A stretch of DNA of 64,000 nucleotides from Eucalyptus grandis. Its lineage: Eukaryota > Streptophyta > Magnoliopsida > Myrtales > Myrtaceae. The stretch lies in NCBI RefSeq assembly GCF_016545825.1, contig NC_052618.1, positions 7,741,398-7,805,397 on the forward strand, in the 5' to 3' direction. Below the pieces are notes generated by a model. The model saw nothing but the letters and a program-made list of their open reading frames with translations. It made no database searches and had not been told where the DNA came from. Positions 46,735-59,400 of this stretch are shown here, piece after piece (within the stretch, counting starts at the first letter, position 1; each line of letters begins with the position of its first letter). Position numbers and translations under genes: made by a program.

Positions 46735-48150
46735 TAGAGCTGGCAAAATGGGTCATAAATCCATATTATGACCCATTTTTAGTTAAATTAATCATATATG
46801 AGTCAAGTGAAAGTTAAATATGGATCATAAATGGGTCAAGTGAAAGTTGAATACGGGTCAAAAATGAGTTAAGTGAAAGTTAAATATGAGTCAGAAATGG
46901 ACCTAAGAAAGTAAAATACAAAAATAAATGGGTCTCAATGGGTTGTTAGGAAACACACTTTAAAGTTTAAACCATGGCCTTTTTTAACTTTATAAAAATG
47001 TTTTTCTTAATAAAAAAATCAAAATCATAATTATTTTTCATATTTTATTTTTCTTTTATTTTATTTTTCTTTTTCTTTCTCTTTCTTTTTCTTCCTTCCT
47101 TAGCCGAAGCTGACTAGCGGGCGAGATGCCGTGCAAGTCTCGAGCTCACTGGGCGGTCGCCGATGACTAGTGAGGCTCAAGCCTCGCCGATAACCGGGCG
47201 ACGCTCAAGCTCGCGGCGTCGAAAGGGACTCGATTTCACCGATTTAGCGGGGCCAAGGCCCCGCCCGACGCCAACGGGCTCAAGTCCCGCTAGATCCGGC
47301 GAGGCTTGAGCCTCGCCAATGATTGTTGATGCTCGAGCTCGTCGGCTGGGCGGGCCTCGACCTCACCAACTCGGCGAGATCGAGCCTCGCTAGATCGACG
47401 AGATAGAGCCTCGCCCAACCCCGGCGAGCTTGAGCCTTGTCGGATCTAGTGAGGCTTGAGCTCGCCAGCATCGAGCGAGGCCTCGGCCACGTCAGATTGG
47501 CGAGATTGAGCCTCGCCCAACTTCGACGAGCTCGATCTCGCCTGTCGGCCGATCGCCGGCCGTCGTCGTGGCCGGCGGCCACCAAAGAAGAAGAAAATAA
47601 AAAGAAAAAAATAAAAAATAAAAATATTAGAAATAATTAAAAATTATATTTTTTAAAAATTAAAAATAATTAAAAAATTATATTTAAAAAATCAAAATTT
47701 TGATTTTTTTAAATATTTTAAAAAGAATTATAAAAATTCCATTGAATTTGTATTGCATAAAATGTTTTAATAATAATTTTTTTTATAAAAAATCATAAAA
47801 TGAGTTTTTTAGGTTTAGTTAAAAAATTTCATGTTACGCTTTTAGTTATTCAATGGTATGTTCACTTCAAATAAGAGAAGCATATGCATAGTCTAATTTT
47901 TTATAAATATTTCAATTTATAGGTTTTTATTTTAACTTTTTATTTACTATTTTTAATTTAATTTGAAGTTTTATTCCAATTAGCATATAGTAGAAGTGGG
48001 TTTTCCTAGAATATTAATAGGTTTTAGCAATACGGGTCGGGTCAGGTATGGGTTACTAGATTTACACTACAAGAATATAGGTCAAAACGGGTTAAATGAG
48101 TTAAATATGAGTTAACCCATTTTTGACCTGACCCATACCCGACCCGACCC
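46735..48150. mobile_element. GC-cored element with 'GGGTCA'-rich ends, inserted in TNL2
   Basis: The left end TAGAGCTGGCAAAATGGGTC is the known start of many plant hAT-type MITEs. The right side (48000-48150) is the inverse: 'gggtcgggtcaggtatgggt' and 'aacccatttttgacctgaccc' with GACCCGACCCG near the end. Arms repeat 'gggtca-aaatgggtcaagtgaaagtta'. The core (47100-47580) is GC-rich CGAGCCTCGCC-type short-repeat DNA. Exact termini and target duplication are unclear, so the limits are approximate. It replaced or separated the NB part of TNL2 from its LRR. Confidence 0.5.
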
Positions 48151-49276
48151 GTATGCATTTAGAGAAAAATGAGAACCTAGTTATTCTTGATCTTTCCTGG
48201 AGTAAGGTTACAGAGTCCTGGGGAGGTTGGAATAGAATAAAGGTGGGTTTATAGCTCATTTGTTGTTGTCTTCGTGTTAGCCCTTATGTACATTGAGAGT
48301 TCTACGTCATATGAACTTTTTTCCCTTGTTTTGCAGATGGAGCATTTGAAAGTCTTGAACCTTACAGGTTGTACGGACCTATTAGTTACCCCGAGCTTCT
48401 CGTGTTGCCCAAATTTGGAGATACTGATCCTTGAGCGATGTTCTCGATTGGTTCATTTAGATCCTTCAATTAATGATTTGAAGCCCTTGGTTACCTTGAA
48501 TTTGAAGTTTTGCTTTGAACTTAGCATGTTGCCTGTGAAAATGGATGGGCTGTGCTTTGAAAGAGCTCCTGATTGATGGCACTTCCATACGAGAACTTCC
48601 TGCGTCGATAGGCAAACTGGTTAAACTGCAAATTCTTAGTGCCACTAATTGCTTCACATTGGTTTGTGTTCCTATTTCTGTTTGTGAACTTCAAGCTCTT
48701 TCGATGCTTGCCTTGGATAACGCGAAAATTCTTGAACTCCCTGAGTCAATTGGAGACTTGGGGAATCTTAGACGCTTGTCTTTGAAGGACTGCCGTGGGC
48801 TTGGAAAGCTTCCGGAATCCATTGGCAAATTGGAGGACTCATTAGAAGAGTTGGATATTTCAAGTACGGGTATTTCGAATTTGCCCGATTCAACTGTAAA
48901 CCTGAGGAAATTGAAAGTGCTGAAAATGGATTCTTTGTTTCGTAAGAGAATTTCCTCGTTTAATTGGAAGGTTGATTTACCTGGAAGAAGTACATGCCTC
49001 CTGGTGCAGGAGTTTGGAGGGAGTCTTGCCAAGTGATATTGTGCGCCTATATTCTCTCAGAGAACTGAGGCTTCGAGGTACTCGTATATCGAGCCTTCCA
49101 TCAGAAATACAGTTCTTGCCAAGACTTCAGACTTTGGATTTGCTACACTGCGACGTTCTCAAAGAGTTGCCTACTCTTCCCCCTAACCTAAGTAGCCTCG
49201 ATGTCAATCCCGACTTGAAGCAAAAAATGTTAGAATCTTCAAATTTCAGCCTTTGGTGGCATTTATTGCAATAAGT

Positions 49277-52058
49277 AATACGGTGTTAATTTGGATAAGA
49301 TTGTTGATTGTTGTCATTTGACGTGGTTCGTAGGGTTGACTACATTATGCTCTCGGCAATTATAGAGTTGTGTCAACCTACTCTTCTCAATATGTTTCCC
49401 TCTTGCTTATATTTCTAGTATTCCTTTCAATGTGGTGTATATGCATCGATTTAACATAGTCATGAATTTTTATGACTGTCGGTAATATTTTCATGGTGGC
49501 AACTACGATAATCTAACGATACACATGCATTGAATAAGAGAAAACACTCATGTCATTGCAAATTAACCATAGAGGAATGCTTTGTGCCATTGGAAATTAG
49601 CCGTATTGTATATATTAGGCGTGAATTAATTTCCCAAACTATGACTGTGTTGCACAATAGCACTGATTTTTAGAAGTTACATATTATCCTCTTGAGCTTT
49701 GATTTTTGTTTTTGTCACTATTTTTTTCCCTCTGCATCGCAAATTAAACGTCCCTGAAGAATGGGGACTTGCTCATTTTTTTTTTTTACTAGAATAATCT
49801 CTACTACTACATGGTGAATGAAGTTAAGAAAATAGAAATGCTGTATGACTAATGAAGTTAACAATAATACGGTTAAGTTTGTAAAGAAAAATAATTTAAT
49901 CCATACTCAATTAACAAACTTAACGGAGATGTAGATTAAAAAAAATTAGCCATTGCAGAAAAAAATCAGAATTCAAGAATTAACCCGTAATTTTTCAGAG
50001 CTCGGGATTTATTGTGCAATGGTATCAGAGTTCTGATACATTTTCAAATTTGGGAGCTATTGTGAAATAATGCCTAATTATCCCTGATATTATGATTGTT
50101 TGGGCCACTAGAAATGTTTCACCTGTACAATTGTCAGATTGTACACAATACTCCTCGGATCATCATCAAGATGAAAAGTACCAAAATCCAAATGGGTTGG
50201 ATCTACAACCCTATTAAACAATAAAGTCAGCGGTAGTTATCTATCAGAATACTTACCATTAAAGCACTTGTACATTCAACAGTTCAAATTTTAAATCAGT
50301 TGACAATTATCTCCGTTTTATCTATAAAATAGATTACCTATATTAAGTTCGAACGTATTTCAGTTTCAGCTTCATATCTTTTCTTGAGGTGTCCATCAAC
50401 AATTGTTGCAATCTTCGGTATAGAAAAATTATGTCGTTGGAAATTAACTGTAGAGATTATGTTTTACGTTGTTGAAAATTAGTCCTATTGTACGTATTAG
50501 TTGCTGAAGAAAAGCAATTAAACTTGTGAATGATCAACATTTTCATGATGAAATATTTCATTTATAAATCTTTTGTGTTTGAAGCCCCAACTGGGACTAC
50601 ACATCCAAGTTACACTAACTGCATGTTCTTTTATAGGCAGCTCACCTGTTGGAGTGTAGATCATCAACGTGTTTGTTTTTGGTCAAAGTTTCAATTTGAA
50701 CTATGGGTGATCAATTCCCGGATGATTCTCGACCTAGTGATTCCAGACTTTCTAGAGTGAATCTTGGCCTAAAAGATAAAATCCTACCCAAACTTATAAA
50801 CCACATTACATCTCTCAACATGAAAGGGTTGACCTTGCTTCCTTTAGCGGGTTAAAAAAACCTCGCACGAGTTTTGTCTACTCCTAGGACCACATGAAGT
50901 TATAAACCATTAATAGGTAGTTTAGTGTAGGAATTAGGATACGAATTTTAGAGGAAAGAACATAATCGGCATCAAAATTTGTTCGGATTTAAGGTAATTA
51001 ATTTGGGGGAAGAAATGAATTTAAGGCAAATTAGTTATAATTTCCATAAAAGCATGTGCCGTTGGATTTAACTTGACATAGGAAATGAAGTTTTCTATGT
51101 AGTACGTCAAACAAAATATTGCATTGTGCACTCCGGCCACCAAAAAGTTAAAAAATCACATTTTGCATTTTGACTCATGATTAGACGTCTTTTGTCCTGA
51201 ATCTCTGCTTACACTCAGAAACGTACATGCAGGGCCTAGTTAAAGTTATGTGTTGAATAATTGATTCATTTCCTTCAATTGGGTTGCACCAATTTTGATG
51301 TTGGAGAAAACATCTTCTCGGATCATCCAATATATATCTTGCTAATGCTTCAATAAGTTATAAGAATCTCACTCAATATATAAGTATCGATTGAGACAGG
51401 ATAAGTAATGGCATAAATTCTTCGATGATTTCTTACTATCTAATTATTTTCCTTTTAATTTTTTGGACGTAACAAATAGATGATATCTTGGGTCATTGAA
51501 TGCAGCTCACTGGTGTGGTCAGAGATAGACCGTCTTCATTCTGAGCAAGGAATCTCATGAAGTCACAATTTTCATTAACTAACACATTCTTTTGAAATCT
51601 TGACGGAAGTTCATTTTTTTGTCGTTTTTCTATAGCAACGATAACTTCATGTGCAGGTCCGGCTTCCGTATGAATAGCTAGGTAAAACAAAAGTCACATA
51701 TCAACCAAAGTCATACATATCTATTTCCACAAAGCTTTAAACTAATGGCATGTAATGGATCATATTTGACTCCATCAAGACATTTGAAGTCCAATAGTAC
51801 GTGTTTCTAGATGGTCAAAACCTTGTTCAAGGACACACCAAAAACACCTTCCTTTGGCTTTGATTCTCGTCACAGCCTACTCCTTGGGAGAGAAACTAGG
51901 TTTAGGGATATTGCCTAAAAGACAAGCCCATGACCCATGATTAGACGCGACCTTTCTCGAGCTCATATCTCGCATAACATTGGTGTGTTTGTAAATATTT
52001 TCTAATGAGAAGTCACCATTAGTCTATTAAGGTCAGCTTGAAAATCAAGTGAGGGCCT
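49277..52058. other. Intergenic DNA downstream of TNL2
   Basis: Mostly AT-rich with no recognised gene or element. One exon-like minus-strand block at 51516-51675 is given as a finding. Confidence 0.5.
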
Positions 52059-52066
52059 TGAGGCAT

Positions 52067-52650
52067 AGGGGTGTGCAAAATACCCAAGAACCGTCCGAAC
52101 CACCCAGAACCGGACCGGAACTGCTCGAAACCGGCGGTTCTTGAGGGAACCGGTCCGGTTCTGCCCAATTTATGGGAACCGGTGGCACCGGTCCGATTCC
52201 CGTTCCATGGGCAGATCTGCCCGCCTGCCTACCTGGACCAGACCGGAACCTTTTTAATATTAAAAAAAAATTACTAAAAGAAACCCTAAATCTCATCTCA
52301 CTCTCTTCTAGGGGTGTGCAAAATACCCAGGAATCGCCCGGACCATATTTGTAAATTCATTGCGTTTACTTCTCCTGCTGTTCGCATCTCCACGTACTTA
52401 AATTTGGTTTTTCTTTCTTTGGCTTACTTTGATGTCACGTGGTCGTTCTATATTGAAAACTAAAATTGTTTCAAGCGCCAAGATCGGTTCCATGGATCCA
52501 CCCGGGAACCGGACCGGACCGCGGTCCGATTCCCCGGTGGATCCATGCAACAAATGGGTGGATCCCGGTTCCACCTTTTTCTAACCGGTCTCCACGGCGG
52601 TTCCCGATTCTAAGTCTAGAACCGCCCACCCTGACCATGCACACCCCTAG
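52067..52650. mobile_element. hAT-like non-autonomous element with 8-bp target duplication
   Basis: The inverted repeat AGGGGTGTGCA (52067-52077) / TGCACACCCCT (52638-52648) is perfect. The octamer TGAGGCAT stands directly before it (52059-52066) and after it (52651-52658), an exact 8-bp duplication as made by hAT transposases. The interior is rich in CCGGTTCC/GGAACCGG palindromic short repeats. A second left end, AGGGGTGTGCA at 52310-52320 with the same next ~25 bases, sits inside. No transposase is present. Confidence 0.8.
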
Positions 52651-52658
52651 TGAGGCAT

Positions 52659-54248
52659 ATGAATGTACCTCACTTTCTATACAATCAGAGAGTCTTAAGG
52701 CTGAGAACTTGATTATACAAATTAAAAAATTGGTATCCTTTTAGTACCTAATCTTGTTTATTTTGAGCAGTCTAGATTGATTTTAGACCTACTAATATGT
52801 GAGGTAACTATGCGAGTATGCAATCATTAACATAACAATCGGCAACCAAAATGACATTGAATAATTTACATTGGGAGAGCAAGAATCTAGCATCGTCAAA
52901 TAAGGAGCATGCCACCTCTAAGTAAGCTTAAGGGAAACCATAATCAACATACAAAAAGTGCACAATCAAGGCATTTGTCTTTAAGGACATTTGAACAAAA
53001 TTTTAGATTAAAAAAAGACTCCCCTTTTAAGAGAAGATCATCCAAAAAAAAAATATTTTAAAGCTTTTTGAGGAATTCTAATTTTTTGGAATTTTTTTGA
53101 ATTTTCTAAATTTTAATTTTAATTTTTTAGTATTTGTATGCATTTTTGAATTTTTAAATCTTTTATGAATTTTCTTTAGTATCTCATAAATTTTTTTCTA
53201 TTTCTTAAATATTTTTTATGATTTTTATTAATTAATTAATTTTTAAAAATTCATGATTTTATTTTTAATTTTTATTATTTCTTTTTATGAGTTTTAATAT
53301 TGTTAAAAAGGAATTCGGACCGGGTCTCTTGTCCGACCCGGACCTATAGGTCCTGGTTGGGTCAAGAAGTCGGACCAGCCCGAGGCTCGGCCCGAATAAA
53401 CCTATTTCGCAAGACCAAATATACCCGGCCCGGCCACCTCTTCTAATTTGCACAACAATTTAAGCCCAATTTTTCTGAAGCCAGACTAAAGCAAATCAGG
53501 CCCGAAGATCACCAGTCCAAATATAGCTCGAAATCGACCCGAACTTAACAAATTCTAGTTGAGCCCAGATTCCTAAAACCCATGAGAACAGAAGAGACGA
53601 ACGGCCATGAGCCGCCTATTATCCGCCCTTGGCTCAATCAAAGGACCGTCCGCCGGGATGCACACACGACACGCAAAAGAAACAGCGACAATGAAAGTCC
53701 ACAAACATGTCAAATAACCAACAAACGCTTAGAACCAGACCAAAATCCCGGAAAATCTACATAACTCGGTTCGGGCAAATTTCACAAACACATGACAGGC
53801 GTCGACTGAAGGGAGACTATTGAATTAACTGGGGGTCAAACCGTGCCGAGACGCTTAAGCAATCGGATAAGCAGAGATTGAAATGAAGCTTAGCACAACA
53901 TAGATGGGGGCTGGGACTCGCAAAAACCGTACCACGACGAAGCCCAGGTCTGACGAGCCGAAACAGGGCACAAAGCAGGGCAAACGGGGGCCGTTGGTGG
54001 TGCTCTCTACCCGGCTTGGCGGCGGTGAATGGTGGGCGAGATCCATAGATCGGGCCACATCTGTTCGCCTCGCACGCCTCCGAACCAGGATCCTTGAGGA
54101 ATCGACCCAAATCGGAAAAATAAGAAAAAAAGAACAGCCGGGTCTTACCACTTGTTCGAGGTGGAGGAGGGGTAGAAGTTGGCCGGGACTTGGCACGGCC
54201 ACCACCGGAAGTTGGCCGGGACTCTAGTTCTCCCTCCCTTTTACTCAA

Positions 54249-54286
<38 letters not shown>

Positions 54287-54650
54287 AGCCCCGTGTCCGA
54301 CGCTAGCCGTTGCTGGCCAGCCCGTCCTGACCACACCGCGCGCGACATTCCTCGTTGTCCTTTGACGTACGCTATCCTTCGTTGCGTCGTCCTTCTGCCC
54401 TTGTCGCCGAGCTACCGTCCAAGCCGAGCAGGGAAGAGAGAAGGAGAAGAAGAGAAGGGGGCCGGGCTGGCAAAAGGGATAGGTGGGCCGGCCCGCGGGG
54501 GGAAGAATGAGGGAAAGATGAAAAAGGAAGAGGGGGCGAGCCAGCCCAGGCCTGGCCCTCTTCCGCTTTTTTTTTTTTTTTTTTTTTTATTTTTTTTTAA
54601 ATTTAAGTTTTAATGGATACTAGTTATGCATTGTAGCTGAATGAAAGTTA
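52659..54650. other. Retroelement-like GC/CT-rich DNA
   Basis: Holds an AT-only stretch (53040-53290), Gly/Arg-style 'ggaccgggtc/gacccgg' repeats (53310-53440), a (CT)n tract (54251-54282) and a T run (54567-54588). Together these look like the leader or LTR of an old antisense retroelement. No domain, PBS or LTR pair was found. Open frames at 53817-54287 and 54179-54613 stem from the CT and GC-rich composition. Confidence 0.4.
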
Positions 54651-57300
54651 TTTTTGCTAGGGGTTAAAACCAATCCCTAATTTTCTATGTAATTTAAAAC
54701 ATAAATGAATAGTGTCAATAATCATCTTCATCTAATTCCAAATCTCACGCACATCTCGAAGGTACACAATCAACCTTGTGTGTGAGGCGTGGCTACATTT
54801 GACCTGCCACATTATTCGAGAATCATGCTTGCATTACAAAAACATTTGTCTGACAAACTGTTGTTTGTGAATGGAATGTATCATTGATTGCCTTTCAATG
54901 AAATGAAATCTACAAGGCATTACTTTATTTTTGGCTAGCTCCAATAAATCATATTTATCTCTTTAGAAGATTGAGTAAAAGGGAAATTTAGGTGTCAATT
55001 AGGTAGTTAGACTATTGACATCTAAATTTTGGTAACCTATTTAGTTATTTAGGTTGCATAAGAAAATTGAGAGTCGATCCAACTCCTAAAAATAATAAAA
55101 ATATCACTTGCATCATTCACATTTGTATTCTTTTTGCTGAAGTCATGATGTGACTTCTCTTCGATGCTACCATGGACTGATGCACGGACAAGCGCACGAA
55201 GGATCATCTCCCATAAATAGCTGGCCGTCACGACCTCTTTATCTCGGTCAAGAATTCAATAGGAGAGAGGCAATCGCGATCGGCAAAGCGAGAATATTTA
55301 TAGCTAGAGAGGAAACAGCGGAATTTGGTAACGCTAAAGAGATCAATTCGGTGGGAATCTGATAATGGGCTGGCAAAACGGAAGAGATTTTTTAGATGGG
55401 ATGAAGACTCAGATTTCGGTGATCGATCATTGGTCAGAAGGCAACTAGAGATTGAGCCATTGAATTTTTCCCTAAGGAAGATGATAAAAATTAGCGGATG
55501 TGATCTCTTTTCCCGCAATTGACGTCCGGGCTGTTGGGAGATTTTTCCATAGAAATGCGATATCATCTCCTGGTTGTTAAAGAGGTTTGAATGAAAAAGT
55601 TGTGATCAGCATCTAACGTCCGTGGGTATCATCATATAAAGAGCAAATCTTCATCCGCGGTTGCTCTCCTCCGCACTCCGCCGCCCACCACCACTCCGTA
55701 AGCCAAGCCACCATATCCTACTCTCCATCCGCGACGTTGCCCTGACATGGTCATTCATCTCATCAATGCTGACGTCAGCTCCACCGCACCTCCGCCTTGC
55801 TCAGCCGCGACTTCCAGGCACAGTGACCGACATGATGTCGGGTCGCTGACGAGCCTCACTATCACGCACAGCAGCTAGGCCGAGAAGTCCAGCGAATCCA
55901 GCCATAGCCAGTTATCCCAGTAGGTCTTCTAGACCTCCTTGCAAGCTTTCAGGTTTCCTGGCAAAGCAGCTTGGCACCGGTGGTCATTTAGCGACATTGG
56001 TGATTGTCTGTGGCGTTTCTAGCTAACATACGTCCTTGCCATTACGTTCAAGAGTCGTAGTTCCCTCGGCAAGCCCCTTTTGCAAACTCCGGCATTGAAC
56101 AACGGTCGTCAATCCTCGCTGCCGTAGCTTCACCGGCTACACTCTCTTGCCAATACCCACCAGAAGGCGTCGCACCTTTCCTCGCTTCGATTGTCTTAGG
56201 TTAATCTTTGCTCAATGTAAGTTGGGTCTGTCTAAATTCATTTTAATATATGGTTTTTAAATGCATGTTATTAGTTAATAGAAGCTTATGCTATCACGAT
56301 TTGATCCGATCCTTTCCTTTTGGACCTTTAGGCACTAAGATCGAACTCCAATCAATGATGTGATTAATTCTAACCATAACGCGTATTTCAATATATCGAC
56401 ATTGCTTGTCATTGTCTCGTACATATTTAGAGTTTTGCGCAAGTTCATAATTTCTTATCTAGGGCAATGCATTTTAGTGTTAAGAGTATCCGTAGATTTA
56501 GGGTAGTTCATGGTTTTTACTAATCGAAAACAAAAGAGAAAAAAGAATGTTACTTGTGTTTTATATCACGTAATTCACGTCATCTAGAAAATCAACTTTT
56601 TGGTTATTAAGTGGTGAAGATTGGAGTAATTAGTCATTACATTTCATGCATTATTCATATTGCACATCATAAAATGAAAATATGAAAAAAGTCAGCACTG
56701 CATCGCTAAGTCGATATTCGTTTATTAAAAGTCAGTAAGTCAAATATAGGGTCCTAGGATATAATTTGCTGTTTTCATTAACATACATATAATACAAAAA
56801 AAAAAAAAAAAAGCATTTCATATAACTTGCATCCTAGGATTAGTCCATGATTAATTCTATCTTATGTCATAGCATTCTCGGCATATCCTATCGCTAGCTT
56901 TAGGAATTGATCCCGTATCACTGCATATAGTCAATTCATTATAGCATAGCATGCATGACATTTAGGACTTTATGTTACTTCATCGATGCATGTTAGATTA
57001 GTGCATATAATCATAGCATTATCTGAGTCGTGTCCATATTGCATTTAGGGAGTTCATCTCATTAAAAAGAAAACACAACAAAGAATGAATCGATATTACA
57101 TCTTAGTTATCTCAAAATAGCTTAGTTCATGCATTAGTCAAATTCATCAACATTTTCATTAATAAATGCATTTGTCATCGCATGTTTGTTTTCTAAGTCT
57201 AAATTTGCAGAATCCTTGTCTCAGTTGAGTGTCAAATACACATCCATTCCTGCTTGCTCATGCATTTCAGGTTCTTCAATCTTCTGAGTAATTTTGTTAC
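54651..57300. other. Intergenic / possible retroelement leader
   Basis: The 55640-56220 part is C-rich with 'cgccg/cctcc' runs and reads like a retroelement 5' leader. From 56220 to 57300 the DNA is AT-rich, with 'agcatgcatgac', 'tgttagattagtgcatataatcatagcatt' style phrases recurring. No gene was recognised. Confidence 0.4.
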
Positions 57301-57311
57301 TATTTTGATTA

Positions 57312-57772
57312 TTGAATTTTCCACTTTTAGGGGTTAAACCTCACATGTACATGTGCATGTTTTTGTATCTTTCTACCCTCGCTATCCCTGTAAGTGTTCT
57401 ATCTTCTTTGTCATTCTTATATATTACATCGTCTCCCAATCATGATCAAGCAATACTTGTCAGATTGCGTGGAAGAAATGACCAAGAAGTTGGCGCTCGA
57501 AGGACAGAGCGACGGGATGACACCCCGGACGTCGAATGAACGAGTTGAACAATGTAGTGCAAAGTTTGTCAGATCGCGTGGATAAGCTGGAGAAGGTATT
57601 TGCGACTCTACGTCCTCCTCCAAGGTCAAACCCAATGAACCGGGTAAAGCCCACCAATGTTAATTCGACCAGCAAAGCTGAAGGTGATAAAAATGTCCGA
57701 GCAACCAATGATACTACCGTTGTCATTGATGAGGATTTGGATGATAGAATGAGTTCGAATTGCCCAGAGTAG
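57312..57772 (+). pseudogene. Possible retroelement gag fragment
   Basis: An open stretch at 57536-57772 gives a heptad-rich segment, LSDRVDKLEKVFATLRPPPR, then an acidic end VVIDEDLDD. This resembles the N-terminal coiled-coil of plant gypsy gag proteins but lacks the capsid and CCHC parts. A related reading in another frame lies at 57394-57585 (MTKKLALEGQS). The identity is weak; no neighbouring pol was found. A perfect 30-bp duplication immediately follows. Confidence 0.3.
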
Positions 57773-57830
57773 GGGCATGTTTAATTATCTGCGTATTCCT
57801 AGGGGCATGTTTAATTATCTGCGTATTCCT
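57771..57830 (+). repeat. Perfect 30-bp tandem duplication
   Basis: Positions 57771-57800 and 57801-57830 are identical (aggggcatgtttaattatct start). Confidence 0.97.
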
Positions 57831-59400
57831 CTACATAGGAGTCTTTCCTACTTTCTTAGATTTCGATTTCTCGTTCTCGATAATATAACTCGTTCCTTTC
57901 AATAAATTGCAAGTTCATGAGAAATTTTCATGTGTTTGAGGGCATGTGAAAGCACATCAAATTTGCCCTATGATCAGATCTCTTTGAAGGCTGGGCTTCT
58001 ACACTATCCCTCCAAAATTTGTTGAAGTAAAAAATTTCAATACATCTCAAAAAATAAAAAATAAAAACTCGTGACTTCATAATGCACATGAGGTGGCAAG
58101 ACAAATTCGGATGATCTAGTGGAGGAATAAAGCCCTGAATTTTAAAGATGCTCAGAGAAGCCATTTTCTGTGCAAACCGAGTCGGAAGACTGCCTTGAAA
58201 TATTCACACCTTCGAGATATGATTTAATAAGGGAGGATTGCCATCAGGTACCATTTGTTCTAACTCCGCACTATTCATTCAGATGCTAACGTATGATCTT
58301 GTACTTAATGTAGATTACATAAACCCAATAGCATGGCAGAGACCAATCAGCTCCACACGTGCCCTTGAGAAAGAAAATTACAGAGGTAGACAGAGTCAAT
58401 GTGGGGGCTAATCTTATATCGATCGGGCACGATGTCATCTCCAAGTGTGTTAAGAAGTGTTCGCTCTTAAAACTTCATGCACGCTACAAGCCACCGGCAA
58501 ACAAGGAGATATAAAGGAACAAAGACAAAGGGATCACCTGACTTTTGAAGAAAATGGTGTATCTCATGCCTGAACATAGCTTGATTAGTACCACTCTTTT
58601 ACTTTGTAGGTGACAAGATGCTTAGCAAGGACGATGGCAGTTTCTCGAATCCTACAAGTGTTGATTCCCCATCACTTGAAAAATATCATTGTTGTGCAAA
58701 CCGACTCATAACTTGTAGGGGCAAAGAATAGACTTGAATTGGTGATTAGTTGAAGGTCCAAAATCCCAAATCATTATAGAGAACTTCTATGAGCTCTCCT
58801 TTCAAAGAAGGGTAAAGCGCAATATCTAAAGAATCATATTGTAAAGGTTTTTTTTTTTTTTTAATGATCTTGTCTCCGTTATTGCATAACGAAATTTTTG
58901 GATGGATTTATAGAACGAACCTATGCATTTCTAGTAACATTTCTTCCACCTTATGTTTTCCTCGATTATACACGCATGCACGCATTCTATTCATTATAGT
59001 CCTTGTTCAATAAAATAAAAATTAAAGGAATGCGACCCAGACCTTTTTTTCTCAAATTTTGCATCGGATAATTAGGAATTAAAATACATTAATTAACAAC
59101 TGCCACAAATATATACTAAGCATCTAGAAAATAAACATTTAAAACACTTGTTACAGTCTAGCCACTAATTGAAGATTCTTGGAAACTCCAAAAGGAGTAA
59201 TAAATTAAAGAAAAAGTATATATCTCTTGCTTTGTCCATCCATGGTCACCAACTGAAAGTCTGCAACCATACAGTCCTCAGAGAAAAGCCCTACCAAAGG
59301 AAAGGGGAAGAAAAATGCTTGCGTAAATTGATTCTGAAATCGTCAAAAAAAAAAAAAAAAAAAGATTCCGAAGAACCCTTTTCTCATTTCAATGTTCTCA
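57831..59400. other. Intergenic DNA
   Basis: AT-rich with an A run at 59345-59363. No gene or named element seen. Confidence 0.5.

Larger units (their letters stand above)
44999..49276 (+). pseudogene. Second TIR-NB-LRR locus (TNL2), broken
   Basis: TIR remnant 44999-45418: YDVFLSSAVEDYRFADSLYD, then SSKIYIPIFSKKYA, then ILPVFYN and GWEISSYER with a GT donor. An internal deletion falls between FTPKELL and SSKI, and frames shift near 45195 and 45335. The usual FRG of the TIR BB region is lost (SSA). A short NB-exon start (46147-46260: ELITAIVGEILFK, then EDLSTGDDPM) follows an AG acceptor, but P-loop to MHD is absent. After an inserted element (46735-48150) comes the end of the first LRR exon (48165-48240: VILDLSWSKVTESWGGW), an intron, and an LRR exon from 48337 with ALKELLIDGTSIRELPASIG and several clean LRRs. 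Shifts occur near 48550 and 48970, and it ends TAA at 49274. Same exon plan as TNL1. It is a decayed paralogue. Confidence 0.85.

Noticed and set aside
49601..50120. Possible SINE or tRNA-derived repeat
   Set aside because: No A and B box pair could be found and no target duplication.
53817..54613. Proline/serine-rich open frames of up to 156 codons
   Set aside because: They overlap a (CT)n tract and GC-rich DNA in both strands and frames. No homologous motif could be named.
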